Below, piece after piece: positions 12,301 to 24,100 of a stretch of 64,000 nucleotides of DNA. The stretch's first letter is position 1; the number at the start of each line of letters is the position of its first letter. Made by a program: the position numbers and the translations under genes. Origin of the DNA: Membranipora membranacea (Eukaryota > Bryozoa > Gymnolaemata > Cheilostomatida > Membraniporidae); assembly GCA_914767715.1 (NCBI GenBank), contig OU612073.1:4712001-4776000 (forward strand), written 5' to 3'. The notes below the pieces were generated by a model. That model had not been told where the DNA came from, did not search any database, and saw only the letters and a list, made by a program, of their open reading frames with translations.

Positions 12301-13560
12301 GTACTTGTTCTGTAATGTATTTAATAGAAGAGAAACAGAAGACTGGGCCTGCCCTCAGATATCCTTTTTCTGAGGGTGTGATGCTTGCTAGAAACCAGAA
12401 TGTATCCTGGAAGAGTAAAACCATGACCGACCTACTTGAGAATTTAGTACTTATCAGCAACTGGCAGCTGACATTGATCTTAGGCAACAGGCCGAAAAGT
12501 AATGATAACTCCTTATTGGTGTTATTTCTCACGATATGTCAGCTTGATAACTGCTTTATTATCTATATATGATTGTAATGTTTTTCAGTTAGAGGGAGTG
12601 TTATCTAAATCTAGATATGTTACTGGATCCACACTGACAGAAGCTGATATAAGACTCTTCTGTGTTCTTATCAGATTTGATCCTGTGTTCACTCTACTTT
12701 ACTGTACAAAGAAACGAGTTGTTGGTAAGATCTTAGCTCTTAGCTTGAACCTTTACCATTGGCGTGGTGAGGCAAGGATCTACGCAAAATTTTCCTTGAA
12801 AGGGGAAGGAGGTCATACTAATAAATATCATTGTATCGTTAATTCTCAAGAGTTCTCACAATAGAGCGTATAAACAGCAATTCAGTTTTACCCCTCTCTC
12901 TAACCAGAATTGGCCTAACAGCAGGACAGAAGGGACTGGGATGAAGGCAAATTTAGACTAAATTGTTGAAATCTTTCAAAATTGTATTGTGGTATTGAGA
13001 AGGACAGTGGTGTTAGAAAATTGGGCTTGAGAACAAACCTAGTGACATTATTTAATCATTGTTACAGATTATCCTGCTATATGGGCATATACTAGAGATA
13101 TCTACCAAACTGGTGATATAAGATCTACTGTATACTTGGATCAAATTATCAAGGGGTGTTTTGTAAGTTAACTACTATTATTTGTTGTCCTCTATTGTGA
13201 ATTAAAATAGTTTTGAATGGCGACCAATCCTTTATGTATTTAATTTGAAGCTAGGCACTCCACACCAAATCCACCAACACCAAAGTTGAAACATCTCTAG
13301 ACAATTGATCGGCAGCGCTGCTCAAAATCCTTTACCGCAAATATATTTAATGTTCATGAATGAATACTGATGTCATGTGTGACAGTGCAGTGAATGACTC
13401 TCACTGCTAATATCCGATTGGCCGTTATTATATAATATGGTTCATGTTACAGTTATCATATAAACGAAAGACGACAAACCCACATGGAATAGTACCAGCC
13501 TTACCAGATCTCAACTATGAAGAACCACATAACAGAGCGACCCTCACCGCTAGTGCATGA
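9308..13560 (+). pseudogene. Xi-class glutathione transferase copy B, initiator exon disrupted
   Basis: Exons: 9308-9389 (first), 9827-10008, 10302-10392, 11217-11415, 11791-11884, 12589-12724, 13068-13162, 13453-13560. Exons 2-8 have the same lengths and phases as copy A, with no stop. They carry the LCPYSS motif, VTVP, SNDS, LTEADIR and WAYTRDIYQ. In exon 1 the ATG at 9324 is followed by two extra bases compared with copy A, so that frame stops at the seventh codon. The frame that joins exons 2-8 is open from the acceptor at 9307 but has no ATG. The gene is therefore either newly inactivated or uses an unseen upstream coding exon. A histidine replaces the tyrosine of copy A at position 186. 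The rest shows no decay, so loss would be recent. Confidence 0.7.
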
Positions 13561-13972
13561 ACCTGAACTCGGTCTCAGACACTCCAGGGTGAATATCTGG
13601 ATTGTTAAGTCTCTGAAGAAAGATTTAGATCTCGTTGAGTCATGATGTATTGTCTGGGAGATATTTTGGTCGCAAAATGCACTTTATAGCATTTTTTAAT
13701 CCCATTTTTTGACTTTTCCCTTTCTATTCTGGATATCACATATATCAATCAAACTTTTCTTGACAAGCTAGTCAAGACAAGCTAATATCATTCTATAAGT
13801 CATATGAGAGCTATTTTATTGCAATAAATCTTGGCTTGGCCTTGGCTAACCAAAGTGACATAAATACAAACAGTTGCTGGTAAAAATCTTACTTCACTCT
13901 ACCATCTCAAGCTGTAAGGACTCGTGCCACTGTCTAGATTTCTTTCATATCATCTCTGATATCTTCATCAAG

Positions 13973-16900
13973 ATGCAAACTAAGACAACTTTAGAAGCTG
14001 ATGGTACAGTGAAGAATTTCTTTGATTGGGTCAGAGGTAAGTTAAGTTTTATGCATGAGCATGATGTTGTGTCTAGGGTTCGTTTCAGAGCCTGCATATA
14101 CAAGGAACTGGTGCATTTTTAGATTTAAACATTTTATATTGTATAAATTGTGACAAACTTTGATTGCCGATCATGAAATCCTGTGTGAAATTGCTTTGCC
14201 CTGACTGCAAACCAAATATTCATTTACAGCCGATGGCAGTACAGAATTTAAGCCCGAAGCCGGTAGATATCAGTTATATGGACAGCATCTGTGTCCGTTT
14301 TCCAACAGAGCTACTATCGGTCGAGTTATTAAAGGATTGGATAAAGCTATAGGCTTCACTAACTGTGATTGGGCTTTACCTGAGGGAAAAGGATGGAAGA
14401 TCAGTCCTGAGGTACGTTAGAAAAGTAGGCAAATTTGAGCAACTTGGTTATGGCGATAGGATTAATAAATTGGTGTGGCTACTGTTTCAATTGGAAGCCA
14501 TCATCTTTGAAATATGGGATTTGTAAAACCAGGTGTTGAAAGACCTGTTGGTAAAGCGATAATCATGTGAAACTGACAAGATTTGGTGACATTGAGATGA
14601 AAGATTCAGCTCCACAGCTGCCTCTCTTTCTAACCGAGAACTTTCTTTATTGCAGAAGGAGGGATGTGACGCTGATCCTGTTCATAATGCTGGCTACCTG
14701 AGAGAACTTTATGAGATTTCAGCTAAGAAACTCGGAGCCTCAGGTTAGTAGCCTAGGACTTGTGTTCTAGTTTCTAATGTATGCCATAGAGTAAATAGGG
14801 TAAATAGATAAATTAGCTAGAGTTTAGTGTGGGGCGACTTAATGTTAGCTAAGCGCAATTGGTTAATTTATCTGTGCAAAAAGGTGAACTCTTCGCCCTG
14901 CCTAAAATTTACTTCATCTATTTTCAACTTCTGTACTGGTTGAGGAAATTTTTCCTTTTCATAAAAACTATTAAGTTCATGAGTGTATCTGACCCCTTAA
15001 CTCGTGTTTTAGGTTTCTCTGGAGTTGTTACGGTACCAGTCTTATACGACACTAAACTAGACAGGATAGTTAGTACTAATTCTGCTAGTATACTGAGGAT
15101 GTTTAATAGTGAGTTCCAGGCATTGTGTGCCACAGAAGAGCATCGAAAACTAGACCTGTACCCAGAGGGCCTCAGGGAGACAATAGATGAGGTTGAGGGT
15201 TGGACTCACAAGTGAGTATTAGTATAGACTTGTGTTGGATTCACCAGTTGGTGACTTAAGTTGGTGAAAGTGATGTATCTTAAAAGAGTTAAACTGGTGG
15301 GCGACTCAAATACCTAAACACTTTTTATATGCACGCCGCACTCTTTAATTCTGAGTAGGCACATGTATTTCAAAGTGCAATTCTCCGCAATTCTCATAAA
15401 CATCATCAGGTCATCAATAGCAATGTTTACTATCCACGGCTATGGTAGTAGTGGTCTGACTAAGATGTAGGTTGTTGATTGCAAATTAGCATGTTATGAA
15501 TATCTCATGATGCCACGGTTATCTTGATTTACCATAGATATCAGGTCAATGCTATGATTAGTAGCAGTTTCTAGTAGCGCATTACATGTCAGTTCACACC
15601 CAAATCTGAGCTTCTGCTGCTCGTGATACTCTTTAGATGGGGACAGCTTGTCACATATTTTGGCCCATCCAAAATAACCTTAACCAGTGTCGTCCATGTG
15701 CAAGATCTCCTGCAAAGTATGAAGTTGTATGTTGTTTGTTTCTAGAATGGTTGGGTCTTCGATGAAAAAACCAATGAATGCAAAGACACAGGAAGATTAT
15801 GATGCCGTAATCGACACGATTTTCACAGGTTTAGACAAGGTATGTTCATATTATGCACCTTATATGGCCGTATCCTGACCAGTGTGTGCTTTTTGTCGAT
15901 CTCCCAAGCTCTCCCATCTAACTCTATAAACCACATCATATTCTTACAGGTCCATCCAAGGGAGGTCCGCATTAACTCTGACACACTCTTCACCACACCA
16001 GTCTGTTTCCTTCTCCTGTCTCCCGATTTCTTCAATGCTTGTAAGGCGTCGGACATACAGACATCCATGACCAAACCTTTCTTACTTGAAGAGGCTCCCC
16101 TACTTTACTTAGTTATATTGAACGTTGATATAATCAATGCTCACTTAATCAGCATAAACAAAACATCTTCTGTCATGTCATGGTCTGAGATATTTATAGC
16201 AGAGATAGATGTTACACTAAAATAGAGATGGATGGCTTTTTCTCTGCATATGGTTGAATCCATAGAAACACTCTGCTATGATAAAATGATGTCAGAAATT
16301 GAGTGCAGATAAAATCTACTGACTGAAATCTGAAATATTTCAGTCTGCCTCTTTATGTTACAGATGGAGCACCTGCTCTCTAAGCAGCGATACCTGGCAG
16401 GCTCACAGCTTACTGAGGCTGACATCAGAATCTTTGTCACACTCATCAGATTTGACTGTGTCTACTACTTCTTGAAATGTAGCAGAAAACGAATTGCCTC
16501 AGGTATGTGTATACACATTCAGGCAAATTTTAATTCAAAAACTATCCCAGGAATAAATTTTAATTCACACTGATAATGCTTTTTGTGATATCTATTTGTG
16601 TGATCTCATCTTCAAATTTGCTATCCTCGCAATTAATACTCCTTGATAGTAACCTAAGTTATATTTATTTTTGTTGTTGTAGATTATCCAGTATTGTGGG
16701 CGTATACAAGAGATATCTATCAAACAGGCAATGTGAAATCTGTGATCAACTTTCAACAGATCAATGCTGGATATTTTGTGAGTATTTTTAGTGATATGAT
16801 GGAATAGGACACTTAATTTGGGTTCAGTATGCTTGTTGAAAACCAATTCGGGCTGGCTGTAGAACTACAATGAGTAAAATATGAAACAATTGCCCATCAT

Positions 16901-17298
16901 ATGATACAAACACCTATTGCAGCCAACCAGCTACGGGCAAGCTATTTCATAACTAAGTCAATTTCAAACTCAGCTTAATAACCTCAGAGTTACTTACTCC
17001 TTGTACATGACAGGACAACTCTGATTTGTTCAGCTTTAAAAAAAAGCTATATTTAGCACACAATGAAAAAAGTGTCAAAGTTGTTTGAATGATATAACCT
17101 GTGTTAGGATGGAAACAGGTCTAAGATATCCATTTGTCTATTTTCCATTCCTTGCATCATTCTGTGTCTATTTATAATCATTTCTTTACATTGCAGAATG
17201 ATTGGAGAATAATAAAGGCGATGAATGCAAACGGCATCGTTCCCGCCTTACCTACCCTCAACTATGATGAACCACATAATCGAGAGAAGCTCGCATGA
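13973..17298 (+). CDS. Xi-class glutathione transferase / glutathionyl-hydroquinone reductase, copy C
   Basis: Exons: 13973-14036, 14230-14411, 14656-14743, 15013-15211, 15746-15839, 16364-16502, 16683-16777, 17197-17298. Total 963 nt, 320 aa, all borders GT-AG and no stop. Starts MQTKT, like E and F. Features in order: LCPFSN with Cys43, VTVP (Pro120), STNS glutathione-binding stretch, LTEADIR, WAYTRDIYQ. C, E and F form one subfamily (CPF), A and B another (CPY). C is the most divergent of its group in exon 5, where lysine replaces the tyrosine seen in A, E and F at about residue 185. The glutathione-dependent reductase role is inferred from the family; the changed pocket could mean another substrate. 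Intron 5 has open frames of no recognisable type. Confidence 0.84.
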
Positions 17299-17404
17299 GC
17301 TTCATTGCTGATTGCTGTTTTGATGCTATTTATAAGTAGCAAGGGATTTAGATCAGTGCTTTTTCTTAGTTTTACTTTCTAGCACAAATTCTCTATGAAC
17401 AATG

Positions 17405-17410
17405 AATAAA
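17405..17410 (+). terminator. Likely polyadenylation signal of copy C
   Basis: AATAAA about 107 nt after the stop codon of copy C, followed by T-rich sequence. Position and motif fit; not proven. Confidence 0.55.
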
Positions 17411-18059
17411 TGTTTTTCTTTCTCATCATAATTAAATAGTCTCAAATGAAACCTTTGTTGACAAAGCATATATAGCAAACATAATAAATATACTCGATGC
17501 AAAAGACCATAATATCAAATGTAGAATACATCTAACAATATTATCATTATACCCACTACTATCTATTCAGGTTATGGTTTTGGCGGTTTTATTTTGAGGA
17601 TTTTCCAGACCATCCTAGATCATGTCCGATGCGATTCGCAAGCAATTCAGAGTTGCTCTCCTCAAGTCGTCGGCATCTTACCAATAGAATTTGAGCAATC
17701 TAACCTATCCATTGGCACTGATTGGTAGGGCTCGAACAGAGCTATCACAAGGAAAATTGGATTGAACATGGTCCAGGACGACCATTCTGCAAATGCCTTT
17801 TTGCATATGTGGTTACTATGTATATACATTATATACCTAGAGAAGATTTCATCAGACTCATCATAAGTATTGTAACAGCAGCCATCCAATGAAGTAGCTA
17901 TAATTGGGCGATAAAAGAATGTAGTTTCAATTTCTGATTATATTTCAAATTCTATCAAATGCTATTTGGATTACAGTGTTTTATAGCTGCATCTGGTCAC
18001 AATCTTGTCGCTTGATTTTGTTTAATTTGAATCCCAGTAATTGATTTATCTTAACAGAT
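17411..18059. other. Downstream of copy C, no gene recognised
   Basis: AT-rich spacer. The minus-strand open frame at 17662-17889 has no family features that I recognise. Confidence 0.45.
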
Positions 18060-18144
18060 ATTAATCATGAGTGAATCTATGATGAATTTGTTACTAAGCT
18101 AACTAAAGCTTACGGTCAGGTCAGAGCGGGAGATCCACTAGATG
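18060..18144 (+). pseudogene. Decayed ALDH7A1-like exon
   Basis: Between an acceptor (TTAACAG) and a donor (ATG|GTAAGA), one frame reads HE*IYDEFVTKL followed by TKAYGQVRAGDPLD. This matches the part of antiquitin (ALDH7A1) after the catalytic cysteine, where members read HESIHDEVVNRL and then a KAYAQIRVGNP-like segment. A TGA replaces the serine codon. No other aldehyde dehydrogenase exon lies nearby, and the next ones are 14 kb away beyond GST copies D and E. I read it as part of a pseudogene. Confidence 0.55.
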
Positions 18145-18969
18145 GTAAGAAACATCTCAACATTGTTATCATTATTATTAGAGGGAAATGTAGAATAACC
18201 GTTGTTATGAATATCAAAGTTATGTATTATATATCAGAATTCAGAGAGATTGTAAACATTGTTGATGTGTGGCGTGGCAAAAAATGCCCGGCCACAGTTG
18301 CTGGAACAAGTTTATGGAGTTTGATCCATTTGTTCAAATGAACTGTTCCACAAATTTAACATGAATCACAGGTTATAATATAATCGTGTAGAAATCATAC
18401 CAGAAACATCGAATTGCATGCAACACCATATACAAAGTGAGGTCTACCTTGAGAAAAGACGCAATGTAGCACTGAGACCTTAACCTTAACCGGTAGTAAA
18501 TGGGTGGTCCCTGTTCCGCCGCTTGATGAAACTCTGTGATTATTACATAAAATATTATAGGACCAGGCAGTTTGTATGGAGGCACCGAGTTTTGTTTGTG
18601 CTCTATAACACTTTCCAATCCAATACCTCCATACCCTTCACAGGGCTTTGTCTTGACAATCAAGATAAGTTTTTACGGCACATGAACCAGTGATGCATGA
18701 GTTAGGATTGTGTTAGTGGGACCACCTAGCCTGGGATTCAGGCCGGCAATGGGGCCTTTTCCGTATCATTGACTATGTTGGATATTGCGTCTGTACGGTA
18801 GTGTTATCTACTCACTTATGTATCGATATTGTGCATTTCTGAATAGATCCATGTGCTTGCGTTTAGATTTTGTCTTGATTGGCTGATGGGTTATAGTTTG
18901 TTGTTGTGTTGAAATGTCTGATCTCATCCAACCTGAGTAGATAAATCCAAATTGTTGGACTGAATCCCA

Positions 18970-19196
18970 GCCTAGGGACCACCCTGAAGCGACATGTTAT
19001 TGGCACTGACACCCAAGCTTTTAAAATAGGTGACACAACAGTTTGGATAATTTTCCTTTGGGTGGGATAAATTTTGTTTGTAGTGACATTGGCTCATTTT
19101 TGGTGACAACCGCACAATCGTAGTAGAAAACTTGTTTTGTTGATTAGTCTATGTAAACATTGCTGATTGACCAGTTTTGTAGTTACAAAAGGGGAC
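18970..19196. repeat. Dispersed repeat of about 225 bp, copy 1
   Basis: This block, starting GCCTAGGGACCACCCTGAAG and ending near GTAGTTACAAAAG, recurs at about 31365-31592. It does not include coding sequence. Probably part of a mobile element or an old duplication; I see no clear terminal repeats. Confidence 0.6.
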
Positions 19197-19369
19197 CTAT
19201 CAATCAATCTCATACAGAAAAACTTATTCTCTCAACTACTAATTATTTCTATCCATAGTATGTATACTTTTTTTGTATTTTTGGTCTGTTTGAGGTCAGA
19301 AAGTTGTTATTTTCGTTTGTTTATAAGAAGAATACCTCAACAAAAACAATAAATAAGTCAAGGCAGGAA

Positions 19370-20780
19370 GGATGTACATACATGACATGATATTGAGTTT
19401 GAGGAGAGGTAATTTAGAAAAGTTTCAGTAGCAGAAATGCTTTGATAAAAGACGATATCTTGAATATAGAGCAGGAAAAGGCAAGCAGTACAGTAGCTAC
19501 TGTGCATTAGCTGTGACAGTAGCTAGCAGTACAGTGATTTAATAGAAAGCTGATTTAAGAATTATATAATATTTATTTACTTATAGAGGTTGGCTTGAAA
19601 GTATACAACTAACAAATAGTTAAAGGCAACTTGTTGATCTCTGAGAAAGAAAAAGAAAAATCCAGATTATTTTGGCTAAAAGTATGTGAGAGTCATTTGA
19701 CACGGTGGATCAAAAATTGTTACGTCATGCAGAGCAAAACTAAAATACAGTGGTTTTTAAATATGGGAAGAAAAATGACGAAAAAAATAACAATAAAAAA
19801 GATATTAATACCGTCAGGTTGTATTACATGATAACAGATTTTGTGATGGTTGATTTTTCAGCTTGCAGGTTTGTCAGAGCTGATTAGCTCTGACGAACCT
19901 GCACACTGAACAGTTTACCAAAATTGGTATGGAATGATGGTTTTATTATGGAGCAGTTACTTCCAAGGTTCGCTGATTTCTATTTGCAATTTGTACAAGG
20001 TGAAGGATATGTTTCGATGCCTTCGATACAATTTTGTGTGTGTGAATTTATGAAATAGGTAATTTTTCCTACTATGTAATTCGTCCACTTTTTGGCTTTC
20101 CTTTCCATCCTAAATTCAAATTTCACAGTTAAGATTTCTCCAATCATTATTGGGTCAGCTTTTCCTAGAGTGTTTTCAGAGTCCACTACACCCCGTTCAC
20201 AATCATGCTGACTTGCACTTTTTTAGATAGAGTTTCCTTGAACAAAAACCAAGCAAAGAATGCTTGGTTTTTGTTGCAAAATCAGCACAACAGGATGAGC
20301 TTGTAATATCCTGGTCAATAATTAGGACGCTCATTAATATTAGACTGTGGACCTATCAAACTTTAGTTGTATTTGGTTGGTATTGGCACAACCATAAAGC
20401 TATGACAGAGACTATAATTATTTCTAATCTTTAATCTATTATAATGCTTCATGGCTGGAACTACAACCTAAAGTTCATTAGATGCAAGGACCGTGACTTT
20501 ACATATTTGTTATCCATGCCAAAAAATTGTGATAAAAAAGGCAGGAATTGCCAATAAAGCATCACCTCATCAGAAAGTTTCAGGTTGAAAGTTAGGTCTA
20601 ATTTTCATTTACTCAACATGACAGTAACTACCCTACACTACCCTTCATCTAGTTTGTACTCTCTTGCTCGCAGAATGCAGTCACTGCCCCTTGAGATCAC
20701 TCATTGAGTTATATGTTCATGAGCCATACTTGCATGTTACCCTATAATTTAGTCTTGCATGCTGCATATACAACAAGCCT
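19370..20780 (+). promoter_or_regulatory. Duplicated 5' flank of relic D
   Basis: Segments of this region align with the upstream regions of copy E (about 24.4-25.2 kb) and copy F (about 34.3-35.2 kb). The TATA-like element clear in E and F is degraded here (near 20530), with part of the conserved sequence after it missing. The leader donor near 20595 is also altered relative to E and F. A hairpin lies at 19864-19903. Confidence 0.6.
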
Positions 20781-22416
20781 AACGTGATATATCGCTTTTA
20801 AAAAATTTTTAATATTGTATTGATGATCATGTCTAATATTTATATTCGCAGTTGAAACCTCAGAAATATTTTACGTTGAGTCGCAGTGACCTCTGGAAGT
20901 TTGTTTTGAGGCAAAAAGTTCCCTTTTTAAATTGAGCCCTCTGTGCCTTGTTTTTGAGATATTTGATTAGTTTATGCTTTCACCATATAGAGTGACATTT
21001 TAGTGAACTTTATGATTTTAGGCCCCCTGTCTTTGAGACTTGAAATTGATTTTTGCAATAGTAATAGGGCCATTTCTGACCCCTCATTACATGTGATCCC
21101 AATAATGCAGAAACTGAAATTTCCAACTTATTATACCAGGGGTGCCCAACCTATGGCTCATGAGCCACCTCGGCTCATTTTGGCTTTTTGGGTGGCTCAT
21201 TTTAATATTTGCAAATTTCACGCACTTTTTGGCGCGAATTTCATGCATTCAATTCATGCATGTACAATGTACATTAAATGTATGTATAGTGTATACAAGT
21301 TCATTGTACTGGGTGCCTGCATTGTACATATGTGTGTAGAGTTGTCTTCTTGCAGACTTGCCAACCTAAATTTTCCAAACTGCTTATAAAAATTTGCAAA
21401 ATGCTTAAAATGCTTACAAAACTCCAGGGCGCCTCATATGACCAGAAATTGCCTCAAAAAAATTTTCGCGCTACGCATAATCTCACACAGTGACTTTGCT
21501 TTGGTAATTTTGCCAGCACTTATACATGAATGACTATTATACATATATATCACTGACTGTTTCCATGTTGTCTACACGTGATGCGACGTGGTCAGCTCAT
21601 TTGGTGTGATTGATTTTTTAAATGGCTCATGTGAGAGAAAAGGTTGGGCACCCCTGTATTATACCATTGTGGTCTTGTACTGTCGCTTCCATCAATAATC
21701 TTACCACTTTACAGATCCTGGTTGTCACAACTGTAACAGATAATAACCCAAATTTTAACTAATTTAGTTCAAAATTTTCCAGCCAAAATTAAGTAATTCA
21801 GAAATATGTCAGTCAAATTTGTTGTCAGCATGATGAACAGCAGGAGATTGTCTCGGTTTTGATCGAGCGACTGTTGATTATGGCTTTACATCTTGAGATA
21901 TTTGGATTTTTGTGGGCAAACCAGCTTTATTTGGTCCAAAACATGCACTCCTCTCCAGCCAAAATGCTGAAAATAGGTTAAAGAACATGTTATACACATT
22001 AGCTTCCATTAAACCATTCTCCCTGATTAAACTATAGACTATTTCCGAGTTATGTCATTGGCGTTTGATGACAAATTCAATAGTTGAGAAGTTATGAGCA
22101 TGAACATTTCTCTTTCAATGCTAAACAATCACCCAAAAAAGTCGATCCATTGTTGTGCACAATGTGCTCTGCATGTAACACTGCATAGATTTTCATCACG
22201 CTTTTGCATAACGTAATTTACTGCATCATTTTGCCCTTTGCTGCCTATATGTTTTCAATGTATTGTAGTTAATGTACAATTTATCAAGTAAGAAACATGC
22301 GGTTTAAAAAAATTTGCGACATTAGACAAGTCAGACTGCTGGCAACGTGTCAGTGCAGGAATTTTTGAGATGGGACAAGTAGTTCCTGAGAAACTGAAAA
22401 GGCGATATATCACGTT
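20780..22416. mobile_element. Non-autonomous DNA transposon carrying a nested hAT element
   Basis: The ends are inverted copies of a 16-17-bp sequence, AACGTGATATATCGC at 20781 and its reverse complement ending about 22416. AAGCCTA flanks both ends, as a direct repeat. The element interrupts sequence that is continuous upstream of copies E and F, so those act as empty sites. Without the nested insertion it is about 1.1 kb. No transposase frame. Superfamily uncertain. Confidence 0.65.
21137..21656. mobile_element. hAT-type non-autonomous element nested in another transposon
   Basis: The element starts CAGGGGTGCCCAACC and ends with the inverse, GGTTGGGCACCCCTG, a classic hAT terminal repeat. 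Perfect 8-bp target duplications TATTATAC flank it (21129-21136 and 21657-21664). It is 520 bp with no transposase domain visible. The open frames inside it (21003-21389, 21142-21339) are incidental. Confidence 0.9.
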
Positions 22417-22502
22417 AAGCCTACATACAATTGTCAACGGCTGTTCAAACGGTTTACATCCTTTTTTTGTAGAATACATAGCAGATCTACTACAATATCA
22501 AG

Positions 22503-23263
22503 ATGCAAACTAAGACAGTGTTAGAATCTGATGGTACAGTGAAGAATTTCTTTGATTGGGTCAGAGGTAAGTTTTTTGCTAGATTTCTTTATTACATTCT
22601 TCATTATAAACACGCTCCTACAAAAATTGATCTTAGCAAACTTACAATATAGGAGTAGAAGGTAGGATTAGGGCGCCTGCCCTCTAATATGCAAGTGTTG
22701 GAGGTCCTGGTTTCAAATCCCGCTGCAGTCTACTGGCTACTGACTACTGACCACTGACCACTGACCACTGACCACTGACCACTGACCACTGTCCACTGAC
22801 CACTGACCACTGACTACTGGGCCCAATTGATGCCCCAGGTATGCTCCAATCTGCCTGCAAACTGAGAGCAACTTAGCGCTGAAAATGGTGGCCGGCACCT
22901 TCATTTCTCAATCTAATGACTAAGCACTGAAGAACCTGGGAGTTGCTCGCTTATTTTACTAGTTATGACAACTCCTAATTCTTCAGCTAGGAAAAATATT
23001 GTAGTTGTTAAATTAGGGAGGTTTGGACATACTCGACAACCCCTGGTAAAAAATATAGCACCATCAGATATAACTTAATCCCCTACATTGTTTCAATTAG
23101 CTGGAGTGTGATTAAGAAAATATAGGTTGCTTGATATTGAATGAAATCTAAGAAGCTTTTCAATTGTTTTCATTACAGAGTGCTTGGAAGATCAAAAAGT
23201 CAATCAACGCCTTTGGCATTTTTCCAGCCATACCTACTCTCAACTTTGCTGAGCCACAGTAGA
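22503..23263 (+). pseudogene. Relic D: GST with only exons 1 and 8
   Basis: Exon 1 (22503-22566, MQTKT start, followed by GTAAGT) is intact apart from A to S at codon 9. The next GST sequence is exon 8, after an acceptor at about 23180. It resembles exon 8 of E/F (IPTLNF) and ends early at a TAG after EPQ (23261-23263). Exons 2-7 are missing. A degraded tRNA-type SINE and a 10-bp tandem repeat occupy the space between. The 3' flank to about 23850 still aligns with that of E. This is an internal deletion of an E/F-type gene, and it cannot make a working enzyme. Confidence 0.8.
22650..22935 (+). mobile_element. Degraded tRNA-derived SINE with internal tandem repeat
   Basis: Related to the SINEs at 36831 and 56032: it has the GCGCCTGCC stretch, a decayed B box (GGTTTCAAATCCC) and the shared body with CTGCCTGCAAACTGAGAGC. 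The A box is poorly conserved. At about 22738-22815 the tail of the tRNA-like part has expanded into about eight copies of ACTGACCACTG-type units. Confidence 0.7.
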
Positions 23264-24100
23264 GAGAAGATTGTGTAAGCTTCATAGCTTAGTTAGTCTC
23301 TTCGGATCAGGTATTCAAGTAGTGGAGGTCTTCTGTATGTACAACAAAAGCATGTATGCAGATAAAAGAACCCTGATGTATGGTACACAGCTCCATTCAT
23401 GAGGATGCTGTCGCCAGCCACTGCAGCTCCAGCCCGAGCCTTGATAGCGGATATGCTACACAATGGGTTACGCCTGTCAGTGGTTGAAGAGTGGCACTAA
23501 TGACTTGGAAACCTAGTCGCCATTAAAAAAAACATTTCCTACGCAGGCACATCAGTACCAGTCATTGTCAACCTTGACAGACAGCAGTATTATTGTTATT
23601 AGTGTCTTTAGCTTACTGTGTAAATTTTATAGCTTACCAAGTATGTGGCATAGCTTTTGATGACTGCTTATCATACTAATATTGCTATTAAAAATTTAAG
23701 CGAGCATCTTTTCTGTAGGCACTTTCTCCTTAGATGTTTAACGTTTATGTAACTACTATTTTTATGAGAGATAACTAAGATTATTGTTTTTGTTCTTGTC
23801 TTCATTGAATTTTAATGACTATGTTTGTTGAAAGAATTGTACTAAATATAAAAAAGCATATGAAAATACATATCACCTTAGATGTTAAAAATGGATATTT
23901 GTTCAAGTATTTCCCTCCGCATGCCATCTAGAAGACTAGATCTTATTCTAAATTACACTGGGCAGACGCAAACTGTTGATGCATACATTTGTTTACCCAA
24001 CATTGGTATTGAATTAATTGCATAGTCCTAGTTCTTAGTCATGGAAAAGTGAAGACCCCCCATCGTTTAGAAATATTTGGGCCCTATTGGAACACTATTT
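23264..24100. other. 3' flank of relic D and spacer
   Basis: Sequence at about 23600-23850 aligns with the 3' flank of copy E (30200-30450), supporting a common origin. Beyond that I recognise nothing. Confidence 0.5.

Noticed and set aside
15842-16225. 127-codon open frame in intron 5 of copy C and its antisense frame
   Set aside because: No recognisable domain; it overlaps the donor of exon 5, and splicing of the gene explains the region.
21003-21389. 128-codon open frame
   Set aside because: It runs across the end of a hAT element and has no protein-like conservation.
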